A stretch of DNA of 64,000 bases from Streptomyces sp. NBC_00239 (GTDB lineage Bacteria; Actinomycetota; Actinomycetes; Streptomycetales; Streptomycetaceae): assembly GCF_036194065.1 (NCBI RefSeq), contig NZ_CP108095.1, forward strand, positions 1,984,001-2,048,000, in the 5' to 3' direction. The notes beneath the pieces are model-generated. The model was not told where the DNA came from. It saw only the letters and a program-made list of their open reading frames with translations, and did no database searches. Numbering within the stretch: the first letter of the stretch is position 1; each line of letters starts with the position of its first letter. The position numbers were made by a program, and so were the translations under genes. Shown piece after piece: positions 25,684 through 36,030 of this stretch.

Positions 25684-28569
25684 CTACTCTCCGCTGTCGC
25701 GATGCTTCGCCAGCCGGGTCAGCTCCACGCGCGAGGTGATGTCGAGCTTGGTGAAGGTCCGGCGCAGGTGCGAACCCACCGTGTGCGGCGAGAGGGAGAG
25801 GTGCTCGGCCACCTGGTGGTTGGTCAGCCCACGGGCCACGAGCCGTACCACCCGTATCTCCGCGGCCGTCAGCTCGGGCCATGCACCGCAGAGACCGGCC
25901 GTCGAGGGCCGGCGGCGGACACCGGCGGCCCGCAGGCGCCGGCGGACGCGGGCGACGTCCCGCTCGGCGCCCGCTCGCACGTAGAGCGCGAGGGCCGTCT
26001 CGAAGTACGGCACCGCTTCGGACGTGCGGGTGGCCGCCAGCTTGCGTCCGGCGTCCTCCAGTGCCGACGCCCGGGCCATCGGCCGAGGGCAGTCCTCGTA
26101 CAGCCGGACGGCACGTACGAGAGGGGCGAGGTCGTTGTCGAGGAGCCCCCGGGCGTGCGCGGCGGTGGCGGTGAGGAACGCGAGGTCGGGGTTGAGCACG
26201 GCCAGTCGCTCGGCCAGGGCCACCGCCTGCGCGGCCCGTTCGTGCGCGCCGGCACGCAGCGCCAGGCGGACGAGGACCGGGGCGTCGGCGGGGTCGACCA
26301 AGCCGCCGTAGGCCGGCCGGTCCGCGGCGGGCGACGTCATCACCTCGTCGAGTTCGGCCATGGCACGGTCGGGCCGGCCTTCGAAGTCGGCCATCAGTGC
26401 CAGCATCCAGGAGCCGAAGTGCCGGACGACGGGTGCGCCGTCGCTCCGCATGCGCCTCGCCTCCGCCGCGTACGCGCGGGCGGTCTGCCGGTCGTCGGTG
26501 TGGAGGGCGACGCGCATCATCACGTACCGGAGCGTGACGTCGGCGAGGTTGCCCGGGCCGAGGTCGTCGGTCGTCGCGGACGCGGCTTCGGCATCGGCCC
26601 GGGCCTCCGTCAGCCGTCCGGCCTCCAGAAGGATGCGGGAGCGGGTCATGAGCCACATACGGGTGGCCGCCGTCCGGCCCTGCTCCCCGGTGATCCGGAT
26701 GCCCTCCTCCGCGGCGGCGAGGGCAGCCGCGGAACGTCCGGTGGTGTTCGACAGGAGAGCGTGCCACAAGGCCTCCGGAACCCACAGCGAGGTGCTGACG
26801 CCCAGGGCGTCGGCCAGCGCGGCGGCCCGCTCGGCCTGCCGGAACGCCTCGGTGAGGTCCATGCGGTGGAAACTCAAGGCCGAGCGGACCGTCGTCAACG
26901 TGGCCTCGGCGGAGCGGTCCCCCGCTGCCGCTGCGGTCTCCCACGCCTCGGCGGCGACCTGCTCGGCCGCCGCGTGCTCGCCCGCCATCGACAGGCCGAC
27001 AGCGAGCATGGCGAGCAGGCGCCCCCTCACGTCCACGGGGATCCCGGGCAGTGCCGCCCCGGCGCGGGCCTGCCGGGCCGCCTCGGAGAAGTCGAACGGT
27101 ACGGCGAGGCGTGCCAGGGCGAGGCGTATGCGCGCCTCGTCCTCAGGTCGGAGGCCGCCGGTCGCCAGGGCGGATGCTCCCAGCTCACGCGCCTGGGCGG
27201 CCCGGCCCGTCTGCCAGAGCAGCGGGATCGTCTCGGCGATGACCCGCGGCCGTTCCGGAGCGTCCGCCGTGGTGAGTTCCAGCGCCTTGAGGCTGCGTTC
27301 CGCGGCGGGTCCGGGAGCGGTGGCCGCGAGTTCCGCCGCGGCGGCGCGCAGCCGGTCGGCCTCCGCCGCGTCTCCCGCCCCCGCTCTCCCGGCCTCCGCC
27401 GCATCTGCCGGCGCTCTCCCTGCCGACGGCCCGGGACGCTCGACGGAGGAGGCCGCGCGACCCGGCGGCAGCTCGGCGGCTTGACCACGCAGGGCCTGAC
27501 GCAGGGCCTGACGCAGGGGCAGGGGGAGGCCGGCGTCCACCGCCTCACGGATCAGGTCGTGGCGGAAGGCGAGGCGATCGCCGCTTTCGGTGAGCAGATC
27601 GGCGTCGAGGGATTCCCGTACCGCTGTGATGAGCGCCGCCGAGGACCTGCCGAGCAGTTCGGCCAGCAGCGCCACGGTGACCGGGCCGCCGGCGGCGGCC
27701 GCCGTCTGCACCAGCCCCCGTGCCTCGTCGGACAGCTGGGCGAGGCGGCGCACGACGGAGGGGAGTTCCCGTGGGGCGGGGGGTCCGGCCGGCAGCCTGG
27801 CCGTGCCGTTCTCGATCGTCACTGCCTCCCGCAGCGAGCCGAGCAGCTCGACCAGCAGCTGCGGGACTCCTTCGGCGCGGCGGGCGGCGCGGAGGACGTC
27901 CGGGTCGGGAGCGGCGCCGAGGACGTCCTCGGTGATCCGTGTGGTCGCCCCGTCGTCCAGCGCTCCCAGCGCCAGCTCGTGTGCGCCCGCCTGCCGGATC
28001 CGGTCCAGGGTCGTGCGCACTCCCGACGGCACGTTGCCGCCGCGCACGGCGACCAGCCACAGGATCGCGTGCGACGAGAGGCCGGCCGCGAGGGTGTTGA
28101 AGGTGAGAAGGGTCAGGTCGTCGCACCACTGGAGGTCGTCGAGGACGACGAGCAGGGGGCCGTTTCGAGCCGTCTCCCGCAGGCGGTCCCCCAGTTCCTG
28201 GAGCAGCCAGAAGCGCTGGCCGGGCGTCGTGGCGAGGTCCCTGAGACGGACGGCGCCCGACAGCGGTTGCTCGCCGGAGAGCAGACCGTCGAGGAGCGGG
28301 CCGAGCGGCACGAACTGTTCGTCGGGGTCCGCCGCTCCCTCGAACACCCTCGTCCCCCGCCGCCTCGCGGATGCCGCGGCCTCCGCGAGGATCCTGGACC
28401 TGCCGATGCCGACGAAGCCTTCGACGCGGACGATCCCGCCTTCGCCCCGGTCGAGCGCGTCGAGCCGCTCCTCGATGAACGCCAGTTCGGCGTCCCTGCC
28501 GCGCAGGGGCGTCCGTACACCCTCGAGTTCCTCGGGCACGGTCCTCGTCGTCACTCGGTTCACGCTCAT
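25684..28569 (-). CDS. Large LuxR-type (LAL) regulator with altered Walker A
   Basis: A 961-residue regulator: N-terminal AAA/NACHT-like ATPase (about 20-330), a long helical TPR-like middle, and a C-terminal LuxR helix-turn-helix (LTAAEIRVVRLVARGLTNHQ...SPHTVGSHLRRTFTKL). The Walker A reads EGFVGIGRSR, so the nearly invariant lysine is arginine at position 57. Walker B (LLVVLDDLQWCDD) is normal. LAL proteins sense a ligand through ATP hydrolysis and switch on catabolic or antibiotic genes. The substitution suggests weak or absent ATP hydrolysis. ATG at 28569. Confidence 0.9.
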   Translation of the reverse strand: MSVNRVTTRTVPEELEGVRTPLRGRDAELAFIEERLDALDRGEGGIVRVEGFVGIGRSRILAEAAASARRRGTRVFEGAADPDEQFVPLGPLLDGLLSGEQPLSGAVRLRDLATTPGQRFWLLQELGDRLRETARNGPLLVVLDDLQWCDDLTLLTFNTLAAGLSSHAILWLVAVRGGNVPSGVRTTLDRIRQAGAHELALGALDDGATTRITEDVLGAAPDPDVLRAARRAEGVPQLLVELLGSLREAVTIENGTARLPAGPPAPRELPSVVRRLAQLSDEARGLVQTAAAAGGPVTVALLAELLGRSSAALITAVRESLDADLLTESGDRLAFRHDLIREAVDAGLPLPLRQALRQALRGQAAELPPGRAASSVERPGPSAGRAPADAAEAGRAGAGDAAEADRLRAAAAELAATAPGPAAERSLKALELTTADAPERPRVIAETIPLLWQTGRAAQARELGASALATGGLRPEDEARIRLALARLAVPFDFSEAARQARAGAALPGIPVDVRGRLLAMLAVGLSMAGEHAAAEQVAAEAWETAAAAGDRSAEATLTTVRSALSFHRMDLTEAFRQAERAAALADALGVSTSLWVPEALWHALLSNTTGRSAAALAAAEEGIRITGEQGRTAATRMWLMTRSRILLEAGRLTEARADAEAASATTDDLGPGNLADVTLRYVMMRVALHTDDRQTARAYAAEARRMRSDGAPVVRHFGSWMLALMADFEGRPDRAMAELDEVMTSPAADRPAYGGLVDPADAPVLVRLALRAGAHERAAQAVALAERLAVLNPDLAFLTATAAHARGLLDNDLAPLVRAVRLYEDCPRPMARASALEDAGRKLAATRTSEAVPYFETALALYVRAGAERDVARVRRRLRAAGVRRRPSTAGLCGAWPELTAAEIRVVRLVARGLTNHQVAEHLSLSPHTVGSHLRRTFTKLDITSRVELTRLAKHRDSGE

Positions 28570-28643
28570 ACGGCCGAACAGTATGGACCACGTGAACCAC
28601 CCCGCCGTCGCCCGGCCCGGGGTGCCCGGACCGGGTGCCCGCC

Positions 28644-29258
28644 TCAGTCGAAGCGCAGGTCGGCGAGTTGCCGTTCGAGGACGGTGACGTCGTCCTCGGG
28701 CTCTTCACCGACCGGGCGCGCCGCCATGAGCACGGCGAGCTCGGCGGCCGCCCGGCGGACGCGGCCGGGCAGGCCGTCGGTGTACTCGTCTCCCCCCGAG
28801 CCCCAGTCCTCGGAGGCCGCGAACACGGCGGTGGGGACGACGACGGCGCGGAGATGGGCGAAGAGCGGGCGCACGGCGTGCTCAAGGACCAGGGAATGGC
28901 GGGCGGTACCGCCCGTCGCCGCGATCAGGACCGGGTGTCCGGTGAGGGCGTCCGGATCGATCACGTCGAAGAAGGACTTGAAGAGGCCGCTGTAGGAAGC
29001 CGCGAACACGGGAGTCACCACGATCAGCCCGTCAGCCGCCGTCACCGCGTCGATCGCGGCGCTCAGTCGCGGCGGCGGAAAGCCGGTCACGAGGTGGTCG
29101 GCGATGTCGCCGGCCAGTTCCCGCAGCTCCACGACCCCGGTGGACGGCGCCTGCCCTCGGGCGGCGAGTTCGTCGCGGGCCGCCTCGGCCAGCCGGTCCG
29201 CGAGCAGGCGGGTGGAGGAGGGGGTGCTCAGCCCCGCGGAGACGACGATCAGCTTCAT
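28644..29258 (-). CDS. CE1759-type NAD(P)H-dependent FMN reductase
   Basis: A 204-residue flavodoxin-like reductase. It opens with KLIVVSAGLSTPSSTRLLAD, the phosphate-binding loop, and has VVTPVFAASYSGLFKSFFD in the flavin site and ATGGTARHSLVLEH. Its role by family is to hand reduced flavin to a luciferase-like monooxygenase, and the gene for one lies directly upstream with a 4-bp ATGA overlap. ATG at 29258 has GGAGG 8 nt upstream. Confidence 0.92.
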   Translation of the reverse strand: MKLIVVSAGLSTPSSTRLLADRLAEAARDELAARGQAPSTGVVELRELAGDIADHLVTGFPPPRLSAAIDAVTAADGLIVVTPVFAASYSGLFKSFFDVIDPDALTGHPVLIAATGGTARHSLVLEHAVRPLFAHLRAVVVPTAVFAASEDWGSGGDEYTDGLPGRVRRAAAELAVLMAARPVGEEPEDDVTVLERQLADLRFD

Positions 29259-30340
29259 GCGGCGGACACCTCCCCGACGGCGCGAAGGGACGCGTGCGTG
29301 GGGGCCTCCGGCACGTCGGCCGGACGCCCCTTGGCGAATTCCCTCCGCAGCACGGGCACGACCTCTTCGCCGAGGATGTCGAGCTGTTCGAGGACGGTCT
29401 TCAGGGGCAGGCCCGCGTGGTCCATCAGGAACAGCTGGCGCTGGTAGTCGCCGACGGCCTCCCGGAACGACAGGGTCCGCTCGATGACCTGCTGGGGAGA
29501 GCCCACCGTCAGCGGGGTCTGCTCGGTGAAGTCCTCGAGCGACGGGCCGTGGCCGTACACGGGCGCGTTGTCGAAGTAGGGCCGGAACTCCCGTACGGCG
29601 TCTTGGGAGTTCTTCCGCATGAAGACCTGTCCGCCCAGGCCGACGACGGCGTCCTGCGGCCGGCCGTGGCCGTGGTGCGCGAACCGGCGCCGGTAGAGCT
29701 GCACCATGCGCCTGGTGTGGTCGGCCGGCCAGAAGATGTTGTTGTGGAAGAAGCCGTCGCCGTGGAAGGCGGCCTGCTCGGCGATCTCGGGGGACCTGAT
29801 GGAGCCGTGCCAGACGAAGGGCGGGACGCCGTCCAGGGGCCGCGGTGTCGAGGTGAAGGCCTGGAGCGGTGTCCGGAACGTGCCCTCCCAGTCCACGACG
29901 TCCTCGCGCCACAGCCGGCGCAGCAGCGCGTAGTTCTCCTTGGCGAGGTTGATGCCCTGGCGGATGTCCTGGCCGAACCACGGGTAGACCGGACCGGTGT
30001 TGCCGCGCCCCAGCATGAGGTCGACCCGGCCGTCGGCCAGGTGCTGGAGCATCGCGTAGTCCTCGGCGATCTTCACCGGGTCGTTCGTGGTGATCAGCGT
30101 CGTGGACGTGGACAGGATCAGCTTCTCGGTGCGGGCGGCGATGTAGCCGAGCATGGTGGTCGGCGACGACGGTACGAACGGCGGGTTGTGGTGCTCGCCG
30201 GTCGCGAAGACGTCCAGGCCGACCTCCTCGGCCTTGAGCGCGATGGCGACCATCGCCTTGATGCGCTCGCGTTCGGTCGGAGTGCGGCCGTCGGTGGGGT
30301 CGGGGGTCACGTCCCCGACGGTGAAGATGCCGAACTGCAT
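29255..30340 (-). CDS. CE1758-type luciferase-like flavin monooxygenase
   Basis: A 361-residue LLM-class oxidoreductase. Typical segments are MQFGIFTVGD, GLDVFATGEHH, STSTTLITTNDPVKIAED, and RVDLMLGRGNTG. It uses FMNH2 and O2 to oxygenate a small organic substrate, with FMNH2 supplied by the overlapping reductase gene. The substrate is unknown. ATG at 30340; GGAGGG lies 11 nt upstream. The adjacent alpha/beta hydrolase and LAL regulators suggest a small catabolic or detoxification operon. Confidence 0.92.
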   Translation of the reverse strand: MQFGIFTVGDVTPDPTDGRTPTERERIKAMVAIALKAEEVGLDVFATGEHHNPPFVPSSPTTMLGYIAARTEKLILSTSTTLITTNDPVKIAEDYAMLQHLADGRVDLMLGRGNTGPVYPWFGQDIRQGINLAKENYALLRRLWREDVVDWEGTFRTPLQAFTSTPRPLDGVPPFVWHGSIRSPEIAEQAAFHGDGFFHNNIFWPADHTRRMVQLYRRRFAHHGHGRPQDAVVGLGGQVFMRKNSQDAVREFRPYFDNAPVYGHGPSLEDFTEQTPLTVGSPQQVIERTLSFREAVGDYQRQLFLMDHAGLPLKTVLEQLDILGEEVVPVLRREFAKGRPADVPEAPTHASLRAVGEVSAA

Positions 30341-30444
30341 GGGGTGTCTGCCCTCCTGGGCTCGTCCGGTTCCCGCGCCGGGGAACCGGGGGCCGGGGTG
30401 ACGCCGGGGGCTCCGGCGTCACCCGGCGGGTCAACGGTGCGGCG

Positions 30445-31341
<897 letters not shown>

Positions 31342-31415
31342 TCACGCTAGGACCGGTCCCGCACCTCCTGTTGCCGTACCGCGCACCACACCTGGCACGC
31401 AGGCGCAGGGGTCTC

Positions 31416-34184
31416 TCAGCCGCCGTCGGCTGTTCCGGCGTCGCCCTCCGCAAGCACGATCCGGGCCAGGTGGACCCTCGAGCGCACCGAGAGCTTGCGG
31501 AAGATCGACGCCAGATGGGTGTTGACCGTGTGCGGGGAGACGACGAGGACCTGTGCGGCCGACCGGTTGGTGTGGCCCGCGGCGATCAGCCGGGCCACCT
31601 TGCGTTCCGAGGTCGTGAGGGCGTCCCAGCCCTGGCCGGGGCGCGGCCGGAGACCTCCGGTGCGCCGGCCGGAGCGGCTGCTGGCCCGTTCCAGATCGGC
31701 CCGGACCCGGTCGGCCTCGGCATCGGCCCCCGCCTGGGCGTAGATGTCGTGGGCCCTGGTCAGGGCGGGTGTCGCGGCGGGGTCGCCTGCTGCGAGGAGC
31801 GCGCGCCCGAGGTCGGCGGATGCGGCGGCGAGGGGCAGCGGCCGGGGGCCGGTGAGGAGGATGCGGACCGACCGCTCCAGGAGTCCGTGGTCGGCGTTCG
31901 CCAGGGCGGACGCGTGGGCGGCCGCCCCCTGGGCGGTCGGCACGCCGGGGTTGCGGGTGGCGTGTTCGACGGCCTGGGCCGCGAGGTCCTCGGCCAGGTT
32001 GCGGTCCCCGCCGCGCAGGGCGATCCGCACGGCCGTCACGACGTGGGGGCGCAGGAGCCGCCATCGGAGGAAGGGATGGTCGCGCTGCACGGATCGGACC
32101 AGTTCGGCCGCTGCCGCGTGGTCGCCGTCGGCGTCGGCGACGACCGCCTCGAAGTACTGGTGCGTGGCGTGGTTGCCCGTGTTCGGCCGCTCGGCCACGG
32201 TCGCCCGCACGAGGTCCAGGTGTTCCCGCGCGGCTTCGCGGTCGCCGCGCAGCATCGCGAGGAGGCCGCGGTTGACGCGGATGTTGACCAGGTTGCCGGG
32301 CAGGTGGAGGTCCGCTTCGAGCCGCTCGGCGGTGACGAGGTCGGCGTCCGCGTCGTCGAGCCGGCCGAGCCCGATGTTCAGGGTTCCCTGGGCCCAGATC
32401 AGCATGGCGGGGCGCAGGGGGGCGTCGCCCGCAGTCCGGAGCAGTCTCCGTACGGTGTCGAAGTCGTCCATGTGGATCCGGGCGACGGCTTCTTCGGGCA
32501 GGAAGGCCGTGTCGAACACGCTCAGGGCCGTGTGGTGTTCGACGGCGGCGGCGCAGTCGCCCGCGTTGAGGGCGATCTCGCCGAGGCCCCACAGCGCGAG
32601 GACACGGGCCTCCCGGTCACCGGACCGCTCCGCCTCGGCGAGCGCCTGTTCGCCGGTCTCGCGAGCGGCCCCGAGGTCGCGCCCGCGGGACCGGGCGAGG
32701 GCCTGCCGGGCGGTGAGACGGGCGCGGATCGTCGGGTCGGTGACGGCTGCCAGTGCTGCCGTCGAGCGGCGGGTCAGCTCGTGGACGTCGTCGAGGTGCC
32801 ACAGCGTGTCGCCGAGTACGGACTGCAGACGGGCGAAGACGTCCAGGGGTGGCCGGCGGGCGAGAAGCGTGTCGCCGGTGTCCCGTGCCTGGGTGTACCG
32901 GCCCGCGCGGGTCAGCGCGACGATGGCCCGTTCTCCCACGTCGAACACCATGGGCGCATGGGGCGGTACGAGTTCCAGGGCGCGTACGGCCAGGTCGGCG
33001 GCGAGGTCGGGCATCACGGCGATCACGTCCGTGGCGGCCGTGCCGAGCAGCCCGATCGCCTCCTGGTCACCGGGTTCGGCGCTCTTCAGCAGATGCGGGA
33101 CCGCGTCGGTGGAGCTCCGGCCCGCCGCGACGAGCCGGCTCGCGGCCTCCCGGTGCAGCGCCCGGCGTACGGAGGGGGCGAGATCGGCGTACACGGCCTG
33201 GCGGAGCAGGTCGTGGCGGAACAGGAGGCGTTCGCCGTCGTCGTGGAGGAGGGCGGCGGCGATCGCCTCGTCCACTTCGGCGCTGAGTCCTGAGGCGGGC
33301 CGGCCGCACAGGGCGGCGGCGTCCGCTAGCGAGAACGCGCGGCCGAGGACCGAGCCGATCCGCAGGAAGTGGAGGGTGTCCGGCCGGAGGTCGGCCAGCC
33401 GGTCGCGCACACCGAGGACCAGCCGCTCCGGCGGCTCCGGCGCGTCCGCGTCCGACGTCGCGATCCCCGTGAGCAGCTCGGCCGCGAGGAAGGGGTTGCC
33501 TCCCGCCCCGTCGAGGAGTTCCGCGACCTTCACCGGCACGTCACAGCCGAGGACGTCCCGTCCCAGCTCGGCCAGGGCCGTGTCGGACAGCGGCCGGAGG
33601 GGGAGGGTCGTCGTCCGCGGTCCCTGCCCGTACGGTTCCGGGTCGTTCCTGCCCGTGAGCAGCCAGAGGACCGGGGAGCTGAGCAGCCGTGCCGGCATGA
33701 CGCTCAGGGCGAACCGGCTCAGCGGGTCGGCCCATTGGACGTCGTCGACCGCGATCAGTACCGGCGTGCCCGCGGAGCGTTCCTCGATCAGCTGGGCCAG
33801 TCGTTCGACGAGCCAGATGCGCTGGTCGTGGTGGCCCGCGAGGTCTGCGAAGTCCGTGCTGGACAGCAGCGGCGGGTCACCGTGCAGGAGGCCGGAGGCC
33901 AGTGAGGCGAGCGGTGCCAGCTCGTGCAGTTCCTCGGCGCGTCCGTGGCTGACGACGAACCCGTGGGCCCGCGCGATCGAGACGGTCTCCTGCAGCAGTA
34001 CGGTCTTCCCGATCCCGGGCTCGCCCAGGATCAGCGCGATCGCTCCTCCCTCGCCGTCGCGCACCGCCTCGACCAGGGCGCGCAGCCGCTCCAGCTCGGC
34101 TTCGCGGCCCCGCAGCCCGGGCCGGCTCAGCCCCGCGCTCCCGGGCACCGCGGTGCCTTCTCCCCCGGGTCGCTCGGGGCTCAT
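31416..34184 (-). CDS. Large LuxR-type (LAL) regulator coupled to an ABC importer
   Basis: A 922-residue regulator with an intact Walker A (LILGEPGIGKTVLL) and Walker B (VLIAVDDVQWADP), a TPR-like middle and a C-terminal LuxR helix-turn-helix (LTTSERKVARLIAAGHTNRS...SPHTVNTHLASIFRKL). Its ATG at 34184 overlaps the stop of the permease gene by ATGA, so it is the last gene of the solute-binding/permease operon. A LAL regulator (MalT-like) at the end of a carbohydrate importer operon suggests it senses the imported sugar. In E. coli MalT, maltotriose is the ligand; the ligand here is unknown. Confidence 0.9.
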   Translation of the reverse strand: MSPERPGGEGTAVPGSAGLSRPGLRGREAELERLRALVEAVRDGEGGAIALILGEPGIGKTVLLQETVSIARAHGFVVSHGRAEELHELAPLASLASGLLHGDPPLLSSTDFADLAGHHDQRIWLVERLAQLIEERSAGTPVLIAVDDVQWADPLSRFALSVMPARLLSSPVLWLLTGRNDPEPYGQGPRTTTLPLRPLSDTALAELGRDVLGCDVPVKVAELLDGAGGNPFLAAELLTGIATSDADAPEPPERLVLGVRDRLADLRPDTLHFLRIGSVLGRAFSLADAAALCGRPASGLSAEVDEAIAAALLHDDGERLLFRHDLLRQAVYADLAPSVRRALHREAASRLVAAGRSSTDAVPHLLKSAEPGDQEAIGLLGTAATDVIAVMPDLAADLAVRALELVPPHAPMVFDVGERAIVALTRAGRYTQARDTGDTLLARRPPLDVFARLQSVLGDTLWHLDDVHELTRRSTAALAAVTDPTIRARLTARQALARSRGRDLGAARETGEQALAEAERSGDREARVLALWGLGEIALNAGDCAAAVEHHTALSVFDTAFLPEEAVARIHMDDFDTVRRLLRTAGDAPLRPAMLIWAQGTLNIGLGRLDDADADLVTAERLEADLHLPGNLVNIRVNRGLLAMLRGDREAAREHLDLVRATVAERPNTGNHATHQYFEAVVADADGDHAAAAELVRSVQRDHPFLRWRLLRPHVVTAVRIALRGGDRNLAEDLAAQAVEHATRNPGVPTAQGAAAHASALANADHGLLERSVRILLTGPRPLPLAAASADLGRALLAAGDPAATPALTRAHDIYAQAGADAEADRVRADLERASSRSGRRTGGLRPRPGQGWDALTTSERKVARLIAAGHTNRSAAQVLVVSPHTVNTHLASIFRKLSVRSRVHLARIVLAEGDAGTADGG

Positions 34185-35068
34185 CCCTTGACCGATCCGG
34201 CGAGCAGTCCCCGCGCGAAGTGCCGCCGGAGGGAGAAGAAGACGAGCAGCGGGACGAACGCCGCCACGAAGGCTCCTGCGGTGAGCCGCTGCCACTCGTT
34301 GCCGTACGTCCCGGCCATGCTCGCCAGTCTGACCGTCATCGGCGCTGTCTCGGTCGTTCCGCCCAACAGCGTCAGTGCCACGAGGAGGTCGTTCCACACC
34401 CAGATGAACTGGATGATGGCGAAGGAGACCAGGGCCGGGCGGGCCAGGGGCAGCACGATCCGGAGCAGCAGCGTCCCGTGCGAGGCGCCGTCGACGCGGG
34501 CGGCCTCGATCAGGTCCCGGGGCAGCCCTGCCAGGAAGTTGTGCAGGAGGAACACCGCGAACGGCAGCGCGAAGACCGTGTGGGCGAACCAGGCCTGGCC
34601 GAAACGCGCGGGACCGGTGAGGTTCCACGCGGGCAGGAACAGCCAGCCCTGGGAGAACAGCTTCAGGAGGGGGACGAGCGCCATCTGGAGCGGCACGACC
34701 TGGAGCGCGAAGATGCCGACGACGAGCGCGTCCCGCCCCCTGAAGTCGATCCACGCCAGGGCGTACGCCGCGAGGAACGCCAGCACGAGCGGGAACAGCA
34801 CCGAGGGAAGGGTGATGACGACGGAGTTGACGAAGTGCTCCGCGAGCCGCCCCGACCCGTTCCCGCCGCCGGACAGCACCTCGCCGTAGTTGTCGAGCGT
34901 GAGGTGCGGCGCACCGAACACGTTCCACCAGCCCGTCGTCTTGATCTCCTCCTCGGGACGGAACGAGGAGAGCAGCAGACCGAGGGTCGGTGTCGTCCAC
35001 AGGACCGCGATCACCACGGCGATCGACGTGAAGGCGCGGGAGGCCAGACGCTCCCGGACGCCGTTCAC
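34181..35068 (-). CDS. ABC sugar transporter permease (MalG-like)
   Basis: A 295-residue inner-membrane permease with six hydrophobic segments and the cytoplasmic EAA loop (EAARVDGASHGTLLLRIVLP) that docks the ATPase. It is the second permease of a carbohydrate uptake (CUT1) importer. GTG at 35068 overlaps the stop of the preceding permease (GTGA). No ATPase gene is present in the window; in Streptomyces such importers often share the multi-task ATPase MsiK, which is the likely partner. Confidence 0.93.
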   Translation of the reverse strand: MNGVRERLASRAFTSIAVVIAVLWTTPTLGLLLSSFRPEEEIKTTGWWNVFGAPHLTLDNYGEVLSGGGNGSGRLAEHFVNSVVITLPSVLFPLVLAFLAAYALAWIDFRGRDALVVGIFALQVVPLQMALVPLLKLFSQGWLFLPAWNLTGPARFGQAWFAHTVFALPFAVFLLHNFLAGLPRDLIEAARVDGASHGTLLLRIVLPLARPALVSFAIIQFIWVWNDLLVALTLLGGTTETAPMTVRLASMAGTYGNEWQRLTAGAFVAAFVPLLVFFSLRRHFARGLLAGSVKG

Positions 35069-36030
35069 GCTGTCCTCCGCCGTGCCCGGACCTGGTGGGC
35101 GACGAAGGGGGTGACGAGGACGAAGAGGAGCACGGCGAGCGCCGCACCGCGGCCCGTCTCGCCGTAGCGGAAGGCCTGGTCGTACATCCCGTGGGCGATG
35201 ACGCCCGTGTCGAACTGTCCGCCGGTCATGGTCTTGACGATGTCGAAGGCCTTGAAGGTGCCGATCGCCTGGGCGAGGACCACGACGAGCAGCGTGGGCC
35301 TGATCGACGGCATGGTGATCCACCGGAAGATCTGCCGGGGGGACGCGCCGTCGAGTCGGGCCGCCTCGGTCAGCTCTCCGGGAACGGCCCTGATCGCGCC
35401 GGCCAGCAGGACGGCCGCGAAGCCCGCCTGTGTCCACACCATCACCACGATGAGGAAGAGGACGTTCCAGGGGGATTCCACGAGCCATTGCCTCGGTTCG
35501 CCGCCGAACGCGACGACGAGCCGGTTCAGCAGCCCGATCTGCCCGGTCTCCGCGGGACGGTAGGCGTAGACGAACTTCCAGACGACGCCCGCGCCGACGG
35601 AGGAGATCGCCATCGGCATCAGGACGAGGGACAGCGCGAGCGCTCTGCACCGCGACCGTACGACGGCCGCCGCGTAGAGCAGACCGACCGAGGTCGCCGC
35701 CAACGGCACGAGCACCACCCACGCCAGGGTGTTGCGCAGCGCGACCAGCGCCCGGGGGTCGGTGACCATCCACACGTAGTTGTCGAAGCCGGCCCACGCG
35801 TCTCCCCCGCTGTCGGTGAACGACAGGACCAGGGTGCGCAGACCGGGCAGGAGAAGACCGACGGTGAGCAGCAGCAGTGCGGGGGCCAGCAGGATCAGGG
35901 CCGCGGCCCTCCTCCGTACCGGCCCCCGGTGCAGCGCCAGCAGGGTCAGGGAGACGACCGCCGCGAAGGCGGCGACGCCCTGGAGCAGGTACAGCAGCTT
36001 GGGCTGCTGGGCGACGGCGTCGAACGACAT
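35065..36030 (-). CDS. ABC sugar transporter permease (MalF-like)
   Basis: A 321-residue permease with an extra N-terminal membrane segment, as in MalF-type proteins, and the EAA loop EAARLDGASPRQIFRWITMP. ATG at 36030 shares a base with the stop of the binding-protein gene (TGATG). It forms the channel with the MalG-like partner. Confidence 0.93.
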   Translation of the reverse strand: MSFDAVAQQPKLLYLLQGVAAFAAVVSLTLLALHRGPVRRRAAALILLAPALLLLTVGLLLPGLRTLVLSFTDSGGDAWAGFDNYVWMVTDPRALVALRNTLAWVVLVPLAATSVGLLYAAAVVRSRCRALALSLVLMPMAISSVGAGVVWKFVYAYRPAETGQIGLLNRLVVAFGGEPRQWLVESPWNVLFLIVVMVWTQAGFAAVLLAGAIRAVPGELTEAARLDGASPRQIFRWITMPSIRPTLLVVVLAQAIGTFKAFDIVKTMTGGQFDTGVIAHGMYDQAFRYGETGRGAALAVLLFVLVTPFVAHQVRARRRTA

